The translations under genes were made by a program, and so were the position numbers. This document shows, piece by piece, positions 17,254-25,245 of a DNA stretch of 64,000 nt. The notes below the pieces were generated by a model. It saw only the letters and a program-made list of their open reading frames with translations. It was not told where the DNA came from and did not search any database. The DNA comes from an uncultured Lachnospiraceae bacterium. GTDB lineage: Bacteria > Bacillota > Clostridia > Lachnospirales > Lachnospiraceae. The stretch spans positions 69,389-133,388 of the forward strand of contig CAJUFQ010000004.1 of NCBI GenBank assembly GCA_910585625.1. Direction: 5' to 3'. Positions within the stretch are counted from its first letter, which is position 1. Each line of letters starts with the position of its first letter.

Positions 17254-19071
17254 ATGAGGAAAGTAATAAGGGGAACCGTCGATTTTTTCAAAATACTGAT
17301 TTACTGCGTCCAATTATTATGGACTACGTCTAAAAAATACTTTCTCATCCGTATTATCTTAAATATTGTCTCTTTGGCAGCTCCATTTGCTGTCATATCA
17401 CTTACCAGGTCACTGATAAATCTTCTTGCCAGGAACAGCTCGGCTACGTCCATGCCAGGTACGGCCATGCAGGCTTTCCTCGCCGTATCGCTGCTGTTAT
17501 TGGGATCCAACATCATCAACCAGGCGTCTGAGACGGCGAGTACCTACTTTGCCGGCCTGCACCGCGAGACCATGGACACCACAATGAAACACCTCATCAT
17601 GGAAAAAGCTGCCCAACTGGATTTATCGTTCTTTGATTCGGCCGCATTTTATAACGAGGTCAGCGATGCCAGCAGGAACAGCCCCCTGATTACCAACTCC
17701 GCCTTTCAGGCTATGAATTTAATCCGATACCTTGTCCAGTTTATCATTGCTTTTGCTTACCTGTTCCAGTTCAGCCTTATTTTGCCCTTTGTTTTCGTAG
17801 CGTCTGTCATACCCAGCACGGTTACCCAAATCAAACAGGTAGAGGCCATATATGGCTTCCAGCGACAGTTTATGAGCGAAGAACGAAAAATGCAGTACGC
17901 TGCAGACGTGCTGCTTTCACGGGAATTTGCCAAGGACGTCAGGATATACAATATCTTTCCGTTTATCAGCAAAAAATTCCTGGGCATATGGGATATATTG
18001 TTTTCTAAAAAGAGGGCGATTTCCCTCCGTTATACAAAGCTTCTTCTCCTTCTCTCTGCCTTGCCCGAAATCATTGCGGCAGCATTCCTGTTCCTGCTGG
18101 GTCTTTCAGTCATCCGGGGCGCGCATACCATCGGGGATTATTCCTTCCTGCAAGGGATTATGACGCAGATTTTAGGAAGCATGTACGCCATAATTTCCAG
18201 TTACACGCAGTTGGCCGATGGCAAGATGCGCATACAGAATTACAAGAAATTCCTGGGATTCGTGAGCAACGTCCGTACTGATGGAACCCTGGAACTTACC
18301 AAACCGTTTTTTAAGGTTGAATTCCGAAATGTCAGCTTCCGTTACAGTGAAAATCTGCCCTTCGTCCTTAAGGACGTGAACTTCTCTTTTGACAGCCGAC
18401 AGAAAATTGCCCTGGTCGGGGCAAACGGAAGCGGCAAGACGACAATCATCAAACTATTACTTCGTTTTTACGATCCGGCAGAGGGACAAATCCTTCTGGA
18501 CGGCATCGATATCCGGGAATATAAGCCAGACAGCGTCCGCCGCCGTTTCAGCACGGTTTTCCAGGATTATAGCAACTATGCCTTTACGGTGCGGGAATCT
18601 GTATCGCTGTCTGACGTGAGCCAGGCCAATGACCAGGAACGAATCATGGATTCCCTAAAGCAAAGCGGGGCCGACAGCTTTACCGCCCGTTTCCCTATGG
18701 GGCTGGATACCTATCTGACCCGTAGGTACGACGATAGCGGCCAGGAACTGTCTGGCGGGCAATGGCAAAAAATGGCGATTGCGCGCGCATTCTTCCGCAA
18801 GGCCGACATCTATATATTGGACGAGCCTTCTGCTTCTTTAGACGCTCAGTCAGAAGATGAGGTATTCCGTATGTTCCAGGCGATGTATGCGGGAAAAGGC
18901 GCGGTACTGATTTCGCATCGTCTTTCCAACATACATCTGTCTGACCTAATTCTCGTCCTCGACAACGGCTCCCTGGCAGAAATCGGAAGCCATGGGGAGT
19001 TGATGGCGGCAAATGGCACGTATGCGCATATGTACCGCCTGCAAGCTGATAAATACAGCCAGGCACAATGA
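17254..19071 (+). CDS. ABC transporter, fused permease and ATPase
   Basis: A 605-residue type IV ABC half-exporter. Six hydrophobic segments span about residues 20-320; the nucleotide-binding domain follows with GANGSGKTT (Walker A, about 390), Q-loop FQDYSNYAFT, signature LSGGQ (about 495), Walker B YILDEPSASLD and switch ISHR. No N-terminal C39 peptidase domain is present, so the leader must be cut by another enzyme; the S8 protease encoded next is the obvious candidate. Inference: exporter of the mature Cys-rich peptide. Confidence 0.9.
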   Translation: MRKVIRGTVDFFKILIYCVQLLWTTSKKYFLIRIILNIVSLAAPFAVISLTRSLINLLARNSSATSMPGTAMQAFLAVSLLLLGSNIINQASETASTYFAGLHRETMDTTMKHLIMEKAAQLDLSFFDSAAFYNEVSDASRNSPLITNSAFQAMNLIRYLVQFIIAFAYLFQFSLILPFVFVASVIPSTVTQIKQVEAIYGFQRQFMSEERKMQYAADVLLSREFAKDVRIYNIFPFISKKFLGIWDILFSKKRAISLRYTKLLLLLSALPEIIAAAFLFLLGLSVIRGAHTIGDYSFLQGIMTQILGSMYAIISSYTQLADGKMRIQNYKKFLGFVSNVRTDGTLELTKPFFKVEFRNVSFRYSENLPFVLKDVNFSFDSRQKIALVGANGSGKTTIIKLLLRFYDPAEGQILLDGIDIREYKPDSVRRRFSTVFQDYSNYAFTVRESVSLSDVSQANDQERIMDSLKQSGADSFTARFPMGLDTYLTRRYDDSGQELSGGQWQKMAIARAFFRKADIYILDEPSASLDAQSEDEVFRMFQAMYAGKGAVLISHRLSNIHLSDLILVLDNGSLAEIGSHGELMAANGTYAHMYRLQADKYSQAQ

Positions 19072-19108
19072 TGTGCTTACGGTTTTTGGAAAGGGGGGGC
19101 GCTTGTAC

Positions 19109-20239
19109 ATGACTGGCCAGAATATCCGCTTGGCTATTTTAGATAACGGCATCCACCCAGAGGCATGCCCTCTGGCAGAAAGTTTTATGATTAACGACAA
19201 CCTGTCTGCCACCGCCCTGAAAACAAGCACGGTTTCACCACTCAGCCACGGCTCCATATGCGCCCGCATTATACAGCGGTACACAGATTTGGAAAACGTG
19301 GAGGTGTTTAACATACAGATTTTAGAGGATAATTCCTGGAGAGGCAATATCCAAAAGCTCTTGAAGGCTTTTGAACTTTGTATTTCGATGGATATCCGGG
19401 TAGTACATCTGAGTATCGGCACATATACATTCGAAGATTTTGCAAAGCTGGAAAATGCGGTAAGCAAGCTGCTGGACTCAGACAGGTTTCTGATTGCCTC
19501 CGCCGGCAATCGGGGAACGGCTACCTATCCTGCTTATCTGCCCGGCGTCATCGGCGTACAGTGCCATCCATATCTGAAGGACGACGAATATGCCTATTGC
19601 CACGACAAGCTCACAAGAATCCATTTCCAGGCGTCATCCAAGCATAGGTTAATTTGCGGAGGGGAAATTATGGAAACGCCCATATCTAACAGTTATGCAG
19701 CGCCTCTGATTACCGGAAAGCTGCTATCTTACCTGAAAACAGATGCCAACCTGGAAAATGCAGCGATGCTTCGCCTGCTGGCGGAACATGCAGGACAATA
19801 TGAAGGACTAAAAAACAGCGGGCCTTGCCCCTATCCCCCGGTGGAAATACCCGTGGTCATATTAAATGGGTTTTCCTGCTCCCGCCTGTCCTGCCTGACC
19901 AGATTTCTGCTGGAACGCCTATACCAGGAAGGCTACCATGCAAGAGCAGCCACAGACTTGACAGACGCCCGCCCCTGGGATGAAACGGCTCTGCCAGGTT
20001 CCGCTGGCTTAGACGCTTTCATTGCACGCATGGCATGGTATTTCGCCTGCGACATCATACTTTTAGGAATTACGCCTTATATACCGCCTGATACCTATGA
20101 AAATGTCAGCCTCTGGATTTACGGTGACGAAGGCAGCGAATCCCTGGCAATAAACGCTCCGTCTAACGGCCAGGTCTTATGGGCCGCAGGGATGCCGGAC
20201 AGCAAGGTATATAAGCTTATGATAGATATGCTGACATAA
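19109..20239 (+). CDS. S8 (subtilisin-like) protease with RiPP-maturation domain
   Basis: A 376-residue protein. Residues 1-230 are a compact subtilisin fold: Asp12 in LDNG, His47 in SHGS, Asn near 133 in SAGNRG, and Ser near 197 in SNSYAAP, so the catalytic set is complete. The start at 19109 has a GGGGGG site; the longer frame overlaps the ABC gene. There is no signal peptide or prodomain, which suggests a cytoplasmic leader peptidase. Residues about 260-376 form a second domain beginning IPVVILNGFS, which resembles the VPVAIVAGCW region of the TIGR04066-type protein encoded at 23410. S8 proteases accompany several clostridial RiPP clusters. Confidence 0.85.
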   Translation: MTGQNIRLAILDNGIHPEACPLAESFMINDNLSATALKTSTVSPLSHGSICARIIQRYTDLENVEVFNIQILEDNSWRGNIQKLLKAFELCISMDIRVVHLSIGTYTFEDFAKLENAVSKLLDSDRFLIASAGNRGTATYPAYLPGVIGVQCHPYLKDDEYAYCHDKLTRIHFQASSKHRLICGGEIMETPISNSYAAPLITGKLLSYLKTDANLENAAMLRLLAEHAGQYEGLKNSGPCPYPPVEIPVVILNGFSCSRLSCLTRFLLERLYQEGYHARAATDLTDARPWDETALPGSAGLDAFIARMAWYFACDIILLGITPYIPPDTYENVSLWIYGDEGSESLAINAPSNGQVLWAAGMPDSKVYKLMIDMLT

Positions 20240-20370
20240 ATTATTACAGATGCTAAATCATACCAGCGTCCTTGGGTGGCCACATGGACACGACGTATGT
20301 TTTTGCATAGATTCACACAAAAGATTATCTGCCCTGCCAATGGGCAAATGTACGAAAGGAGGAGTATAAA

Positions 20371-20547
20371 ATGAACAAAAAATTAACAAAAACCCGGGCA
20401 ACCCGGACAAACACTCTGGAGGCAATGGCTAAATGTACAAGCGTCAACTGCGACTGCACAAACTGCAGCGGCGGCGGTTCTTTCCAGGTGCAAGGAAGAA
20501 ACTACTCCCTTGAGAAAGAGTTAGACCACTATTTGGCATACCATTAA
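20371..20547 (+). CDS. Cys-rich RiPP precursor peptide (Clo7bot/CLI_3235 type)
   Basis: A 58-residue peptide behind AAAGGAGGAG. The N-terminal leader is basic and Thr-rich (MNKKLTKTRATRTNTLEAMA). A core with four Cys at 22, 27, 29 and 32 (KCTSVNCDCTNCSGGG) follows, then a charged tail ending HYLAYH. Size, the Cys block, the glycine run and the position between the S8 protease and the maturases match the clostridial Cys-rich peptides paired with CcpM-type radical SAM enzymes. Expected modification is thioether (sactionine-like) crosslinking by the radical SAM enzyme; the actual chemistry is not visible from sequence. Too short for many gene callers. Confidence 0.85.
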   Translation: MNKKLTKTRATRTNTLEAMAKCTSVNCDCTNCSGGGSFQVQGRNYSLEKELDHYLAYH

Positions 20548-20557
20548 GCAACCCCTT

Positions 20558-20611
20558 GATGCCTGATCATGAGACCGGCCACAGTCCCATGGTCGGGCAT
20601 CGGGACTTTTT
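20558..20611 (+). terminator. Attenuating terminator after the precursor gene
   Basis: GTCCC (20584-20588) pairs with GGGAC (20602-20606), followed by five T. A competing outer stem, GATGCC (20558-20563) with GGCATC (20596-20601), can form instead. Partial termination here would give more precursor than enzyme message. Confidence 0.6.
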
Positions 20612-20621
20612 CTGCCAAACA

Positions 20622-20659
20622 ATGCACAAAGAGCTGGGCAAATCCAGCTCTTTGTGCAT
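20622..20659 (+). other. Perfect 16-bp hairpin between precursor and maturases
   Basis: ATGCACAAAGAGCTGG, six-base loop, and its exact complement, ending 29 bp before the next start codon. There is no T run. It may protect the downstream processed message or halt trailing degradation. Confidence 0.6.
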
Positions 20660-20688
20660 ATGCTGCTAGAGAATGAAGAGGTGAATTC

Positions 20689-21963
20689 ATGAACACTTTA
20701 GGACAACAGACGGAACGGAAACTGCAGGATATGCTCCTACATGCCACCCGGGAAACAGAATACTACCAGACACTCTTTCCTGCCACAGAAGCAGGAGCAG
20801 CTGTCCCTGCACTTTCAGCGTTCCCACTCCTGTTCCCGCAGACCGTCCAGCGGGAACATAGCCGCTTTTTGTGCGGACGGTATCAGTATTATCCAGATAT
20901 TGAACATTTACTGCTCCTGCGCAGTTTCGGTTATTCCGGCGTTCCTACGGAAATCTATTGGGACAGCCGGGACGAATCTCATTCCCAGGCTTTCCTGTGG
21001 AACTACCGGCAAGAACGTTTCGGCGTCACTCCAGATGAAAAATGCTGTGCATTCCGCCCGGCGGAATATGCCGGCAACAAAATCTTAGATTACATGCCCG
21101 CGCGTTTAAGCCCGGATAAGAACGTCCTGTCATTCCCCATGCTTGATTTATCACAAGAGCGTATGCTGGCCTTCGCAGATAACATTTTATCGTTCGGGCC
21201 TGCGTGGATGATTCTGCCCGCCAGCGTTGCGCTCCAGCTGGCGGAAACTATGGCGGCAGCCAAGCTGTCACCCCCGCCTTCCCTGCGCTACATGGAACTG
21301 TATGGAGAGATGCCTGACGCACAGACAAATGCCATCATCCAAGATGCGTTCCATGTGCAGACTTCCACCATATACGCCACGCAGGCCGCAGGGTGTGTGG
21401 CTGCATCCTGCGCACATGGGCATCTGCATATATTCCACAAAAATGCCTGGGTGGAAGTCCTTAAGGACGGCAAGCCCGTGACAGGCCGGGAAGGAGATAT
21501 CTGCATCACCTCCCTGCAGAATACCGCCATGCCACTTATCCGCCTGAAAACAGGCGACCGTGGCATATTACCAGACAGGCCCTGCCCTTGCGGAAATCCG
21601 GCGCCCACGCTCCAGCTGACCCGGGGACATAAATGCAGCTTTATTAAGACTCCGGCTGGACATAAAATCAGCCCCTTTATCCTGAAGAGCTTAGCGGAGT
21701 ATACCAACGAGGAAATATCCCGCTGCCTGTCATCCATCCGTTTCCGGCAAAGCGGGCCTGACTGCATGGACGTTATCATGAGAGTCAAACCGGCATTTTC
21801 CGGCTGGAAAAAGGAAGCCTCCAGGCTATTCCTCCGGTATATCCAGAATTCCGCACTCAGGCAGATGCAATGGAATTTTATCTTTGCAGATTTGCACGAT
21901 ACGGACAACATCGAAACTGACAACCAGCCATTTTTTGAATCATGGGAAGGAGCAGAGCAATGA
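20689..21963 (+). CDS. PaaK/CapK-like adenylate-forming enzyme
   Basis: A 424-residue protein of the phenylacetate-CoA ligase-like adenylation family. Recognisable parts: SFGYSGVPTEIYWD (phosphate-binding loop position, weakly kept), ELYGEMPDA, GDICITSLQNTAMPLIRLKTGDRG (the conserved R-x-x-TGD), and a Cys-rich CPCGNPAP that often binds zinc in this family. The P-loop is degenerate against the usual SSGTTG, so activity is uncertain. It sits between precursor and radical SAM enzyme, overlapping the latter by ATGA. Together with the carrier-like protein at the operon end, it may activate and attach an acyl group to the peptide. Confidence 0.75.
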   Translation: MNTLGQQTERKLQDMLLHATRETEYYQTLFPATEAGAAVPALSAFPLLFPQTVQREHSRFLCGRYQYYPDIEHLLLLRSFGYSGVPTEIYWDSRDESHSQAFLWNYRQERFGVTPDEKCCAFRPAEYAGNKILDYMPARLSPDKNVLSFPMLDLSQERMLAFADNILSFGPAWMILPASVALQLAETMAAAKLSPPPSLRYMELYGEMPDAQTNAIIQDAFHVQTSTIYATQAAGCVAASCAHGHLHIFHKNAWVEVLKDGKPVTGREGDICITSLQNTAMPLIRLKTGDRGILPDRPCPCGNPAPTLQLTRGHKCSFIKTPAGHKISPFILKSLAEYTNEEISRCLSSIRFRQSGPDCMDVIMRVKPAFSGWKKEASRLFLRYIQNSALRQMQWNFIFADLHDTDNIETDNQPFFESWEGAEQ

Positions 21964-23405
21964 CACCAGCCGAAAAACCATTTATCCACATGCTGAAAAC
22001 CCCGCTGTGCAACTATCTGTATGATGTCAATACAAATATGTTTGTCGAGGTAGACGAAAATACATACCACTATCTCCTGGAAATTGAACAACAAGACTGC
22101 ACCCAGGAACCTGCCGGCAATGCCCGCATCCGGCAGAACATTGACAGCCTGCGCGCAAAAGGATTCCTGTCCGCAAACCACCCCAAAGAAATCCGGCACA
22201 GCCATACCGACCTGATGCCCTACCATCTGAACGAGAATATCCGGCAGATTGCATTACAAGTGACCCAGCAGTGTAATTTCCGTTGTTCTTACTGCGTCTA
22301 TTGCTCTGGAGACTTTGAATCCCAGAGAGACCATTCCTCCAAACGGATGCCATTAGAAACCGCATTAGCCGCAGTGGACTTTTTTGCCGCGCGCTGCGGA
22401 AACCAGGAAATGCCCGCCATTGCTTTCTACGGCGGGGAACCGCTGTTGGAATTTCCGCTGATACAGAAAGTGGTGGAATATGCTGAAAAGAAACTGTATG
22501 GGAAGAGGCTGACTTTCGCTGTCACGACCAATGCTTCCTTACTTACGCCGGAGATTGCAGAATTTTTCACAAAGCATAATTTCAGGACAACCATCAGCCT
22601 GGACGGCACGCCGGAGACACATGACCGCTCCCGGCGGTTTGCCAGCACTGGCGAAGGAAGCTTTGACATCATCCGTCAGAACTTGGAAACCGTAACACAA
22701 CGATTCCCTGATTTTATGTTTTCTTTCAATACCGTCATCGACCCCAGATATTCCTGCGACTCCCTGCATGAGCTGTTCAGCCAGGGAGAACTGTTCCGGG
22801 ATGCATATGTCACGTCTAACCTCATTGACGATAAATTTTCTGTCGAAAAGACGGTTCCCGGAGAAATATTCCTGCAGCAGGACAGACGCCATGCTTTTAA
22901 GAGCTATCTGGCGCTTTTGGACAAATATGACCGCAAGAACGTCTCCCGCGTGTCTTACATTTCCTTGTCGGGAAGTTTTAGACGTCTGCTGACCAACATG
23001 AAGCCTACCGTATCGCTGCCGGAAGTGGTAGCTCCCGGCGGCCCTTGTATCGCAGGAGAACGACGTCTGCTTGTAAGCACAGAAGGCAACCTCTATCCCT
23101 GCGAACGTGTCAGCGAAACCTCAGAGGCCATGAAAATCGGCAACCTGTGGGACGGCTTTGATCTCGTAAAAATTGACAACATACTGAATGTCGCCCAGAC
23201 AACATCTGAGGACTGCAAAAACTGCTGGGCATTCCGGCACTGCACGCTTTGCTGCAGCAACAGCGACAACTGTGGGAAATTGTCCGCAGAGCTTCGGCGT
23301 TCCCAGTGCAAAGGTGTCCGTGCTTATGTAGAAGACTCGTTCAAAGACTATCTTTGGATGAAAGAATTCGGCGTCCCCTATGACGCCCTGAGTGAGGAGG
23401 TCTGA
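21960..23405 (+). CDS. ccpM: Radical SAM/SPASM peptide maturase, CcpM type
   Basis: A 481-residue enzyme. Order: N-terminal RiPP-recognition-like winged region (about 1-95), CNFRCSYC cluster-binding motif (CxxxCxxC, about 105-112), radical SAM barrel with YGGEPLLEF, and a C-terminal SPASM region from about 360 with many Cys (CIAGERR, CERVSE, CKNCWAFRHCTLCC, CGK, QCKG) for auxiliary Fe-S clusters. The start at 21960 overlaps the previous stop and has GGGAAGGAGC; this excludes a 6-residue extension. It belongs with the maturases paired with clostridial Cys-rich peptides (TIGR04068 family, from memory). Substrate: the peptide at 20371. Confidence 0.88.
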   Translation: MTPAEKPFIHMLKTPLCNYLYDVNTNMFVEVDENTYHYLLEIEQQDCTQEPAGNARIRQNIDSLRAKGFLSANHPKEIRHSHTDLMPYHLNENIRQIALQVTQQCNFRCSYCVYCSGDFESQRDHSSKRMPLETALAAVDFFAARCGNQEMPAIAFYGGEPLLEFPLIQKVVEYAEKKLYGKRLTFAVTTNASLLTPEIAEFFTKHNFRTTISLDGTPETHDRSRRFASTGEGSFDIIRQNLETVTQRFPDFMFSFNTVIDPRYSCDSLHELFSQGELFRDAYVTSNLIDDKFSVEKTVPGEIFLQQDRRHAFKSYLALLDKYDRKNVSRVSYISLSGSFRRLLTNMKPTVSLPEVVAPGGPCIAGERRLLVSTEGNLYPCERVSETSEAMKIGNLWDGFDLVKIDNILNVAQTTSEDCKNCWAFRHCTLCCSNSDNCGKLSAELRRSQCKGVRAYVEDSFKDYLWMKEFGVPYDALSEEV

Positions 23406-23409
23406 TGAT

Positions 23410-24546
23410 ATGCGAATGCTTATATTTCCGTATGGACACGATTGTGAACCATTAATCCGGCATGCCCATCTGCTGGAACCCTGTTATGAGATTGCATCCC
23501 TGGTCTCTCCCGGAGGATGGGGACTGGCAGGGAAAACCGTAACGCTGGGAGACGGCAAGACCATGCTGACCATACACGAGTCCCCCAAGGAGGCAAGCGA
23601 GGCATTTGACTGCCTCTTCATCCCTCCCTTCGAGGCAGAGGATGATGAGGTAGAAAACCGTCTGGCGGACGAGATGGGAAAGCTCCTTCCGCACGTTTCG
23701 CACGTTATCTGCGCTGCCAGGCTCACACAGGCAAACAAGGAAAAACTTCTGAAAAACTGCCAACAGGCAAACCCCCCCTGCGTCTTCACAGACTACTCGG
23801 AACCACATGCCCTTGCATCATATGGGCTGGCAGCGCCTGCTGAGAAATACCCTTCCCTGCGCCTGCTCGACGTGCCGGTAGCAATTGTAGCAGGCTGCTG
23901 GGAAAAAACAGATAAATTTGAAATTTCTTTAGCCTTGCGGGAACGATTCCTAGAGAACGGCTACCGCATTTCCCAGGTTGGATCCCGGGATGGTTGCGAA
24001 ATGCTGGGGTTTCACTCTTTCCCGGGGTTCATGCTCAGCAAAGATGTGGACGCCGCTGATAAGATTGTATGTTTCAACCGCTGGATTGCTGAACTTTCTG
24101 AAAAAGAACAGCCGGACCTGATTCTGATTACGATTCCTGGCGCAATCCAGGATTTCAGCGAACATTTCACCAGAGGATTTGGCCTGCTGCACCATCAAGT
24201 ATTCCAGGCCGTCTTGCCGGACGCCCTTGTGATGTGTACCTTCTATATGTCCGACAATTTCGAGAAAATACTCCGGGAGACGTCCACATCCTGCAAATAC
24301 AAATTTGGCACGCCAATCGATGTATTCCATATGTCAAATCTGTTCATTGACATCAATGACTCGGAAGAACGCGACTGTATTGTCACCAACAGCATTTACC
24401 GGGAAACAGTCTCCCTGTCGTTGTCCAAAAAGCCAGCAGATTGTCCCATGCCAATTTTTAATGGCCTGGAAGCGACGGAATGCGACAGAATATTCGAGCT
24501 GCTGATTGAAAAATTAAGCCCCTCTGATGTCCGTGTCCTTTATTAA
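23410..24546 (+). CDS. Peptide maturation system protein, TIGR04066 type
   Basis: A 378-residue protein beginning MRMLIFPYGHDCEPLI. It matches the family that occurs only with CcpM-type clusters (TIGR04066, recalled rather than searched). Biochemical role unknown. Residues about 150-330 (VPVAIVAGCWEKTDKFEISLALRERFLENGYRISQVGS) look like a nucleotide-binding alpha/beta fold, similar to the C-terminal domain of the S8 protease in this operon. The start at 23410 has GAGGAGGT; a start at 23392 would overlap ccpM with no site. It may scaffold the modifying complex. Confidence 0.75.
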   Translation: MRMLIFPYGHDCEPLIRHAHLLEPCYEIASLVSPGGWGLAGKTVTLGDGKTMLTIHESPKEASEAFDCLFIPPFEAEDDEVENRLADEMGKLLPHVSHVICAARLTQANKEKLLKNCQQANPPCVFTDYSEPHALASYGLAAPAEKYPSLRLLDVPVAIVAGCWEKTDKFEISLALRERFLENGYRISQVGSRDGCEMLGFHSFPGFMLSKDVDAADKIVCFNRWIAELSEKEQPDLILITIPGAIQDFSEHFTRGFGLLHHQVFQAVLPDALVMCTFYMSDNFEKILRETSTSCKYKFGTPIDVFHMSNLFIDINDSEERDCIVTNSIYRETVSLSLSKKPADCPMPIFNGLEATECDRIFELLIEKLSPSDVRVLY

Positions 24547-24571
24547 CAGCCTTTAAATGAAGGAGATTAAG

Positions 24572-24907
24572 ATGAATGAAGAAAAAAATGCGACTGCCGT
24601 TCAGGCAAAAATCAGGAACGAAATAGCAAATCTCTTACACACCAGATTTAACGTGCCCGAAGCATCCGTCTCCGAGAGCGCGGAAGGATGGTTCTTTGGA
24701 CTGCACGCTCTGCTCACCCCACGGGAGCTGACCTATCTTGCCCATATGCTAGAAATGCAATACAATATCCAGTTCTGCAGTCCGGAATACGACGACCCAA
24801 GGTTTTACAGCCTGGCTGGGCTTTCCGAGATAATTGAAGAAAAAACAGCACTAAAAAGCTGCAAGACATCAGATAACCATAAATGTATTCCATGTGTGAC
24901 AGATTAA
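24572..24907 (+). CDS. Acyl-carrier-related RiPP maturation protein
   Basis: A 111-residue protein of acyl-carrier size, matching the TIGR04067 type that travels with CcpM. It has helical segments similar to carrier proteins (IANLLHTRFNVPEASVSESAEGWFFGLHALLTPRELTYLAHMLE) but lacks a clear DSL phosphopantetheine site: the expected position reads EGWFFG. It ends in a Cys/His tail (CKTSDNHKCIPC). The start at 24572 has AAGGAG; an ATG at 24557 is also in frame. Last gene of the operon, followed by repeat copy 3. Confidence 0.72.
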   Translation: MNEEKNATAVQAKIRNEIANLLHTRFNVPEASVSESAEGWFFGLHALLTPRELTYLAHMLEMQYNIQFCSPEYDDPRFYSLAGLSEIIEEKTALKSCKTSDNHKCIPCVTD

Positions 24908-24937
24908 GTAACCGCAGTGAAATATTTTTGCCGTCCC

Positions 24938-25138
24938 AATCCCCTCAATCTTGAGGGGGATTGCACACTTTGCTGCGCCGAGCGCTGATTTGTCCTAAGG
25001 GGTACCAGGCTTGCCTGGAGGATTCCTTAGGACGATCACGTAGCGACGTATTTCCTCTTGCGTGAGTGCGCATAATTGTTTTTGTCTTATAGAGAAGATA
25101 CTTTCACGCTTTAGCGTGACAAAGTCTTTCCTATAAGA
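24938..25138 (+). repeat. Structured intergenic repeat, copy 3 (long form)
   Basis: About 201 bp, strongly similar to copy 2 throughout. Its inner hairpin CCAGGC-TT-GCCTGG is perfect where copy 2 has a mismatch, and its distal stem has CTTT/AAAG where copy 2 has CCTT/AAGG, a compensatory change. It is downstream of the RiPP operon and convergent with the CotH gene. Confidence 0.85.
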
Positions 25139-25148
25139 GAATAAAGAG

Positions 25149-25186
25149 GGCGCCCCCCCAGTCATTTTAATGACTTTTGAGGCACC
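25149..25186 (-). terminator. Probable terminator of the CotH gene
   Basis: On the minus strand GGTGCC pairs with GGCGCC around an inner AGTCATT/AATGACT stem, followed by CTCTTTATTCTCTT. It lies about 60 bp past the stop. Confidence 0.55.
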
Positions 25187-25245
25187 TTCTTCTCGTTGCA
25201 TGACCGCTCATTTTTACCTGGCACGTATCAGCTTCTTCTTCGCAT

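Noticed and set aside
16762..19071. Beta-lactam resistance operon suggested by the BlaI-like regulator
   Set aside because: No BlaR1 sensor or beta-lactamase; the neighbours are peptide-modification genes.
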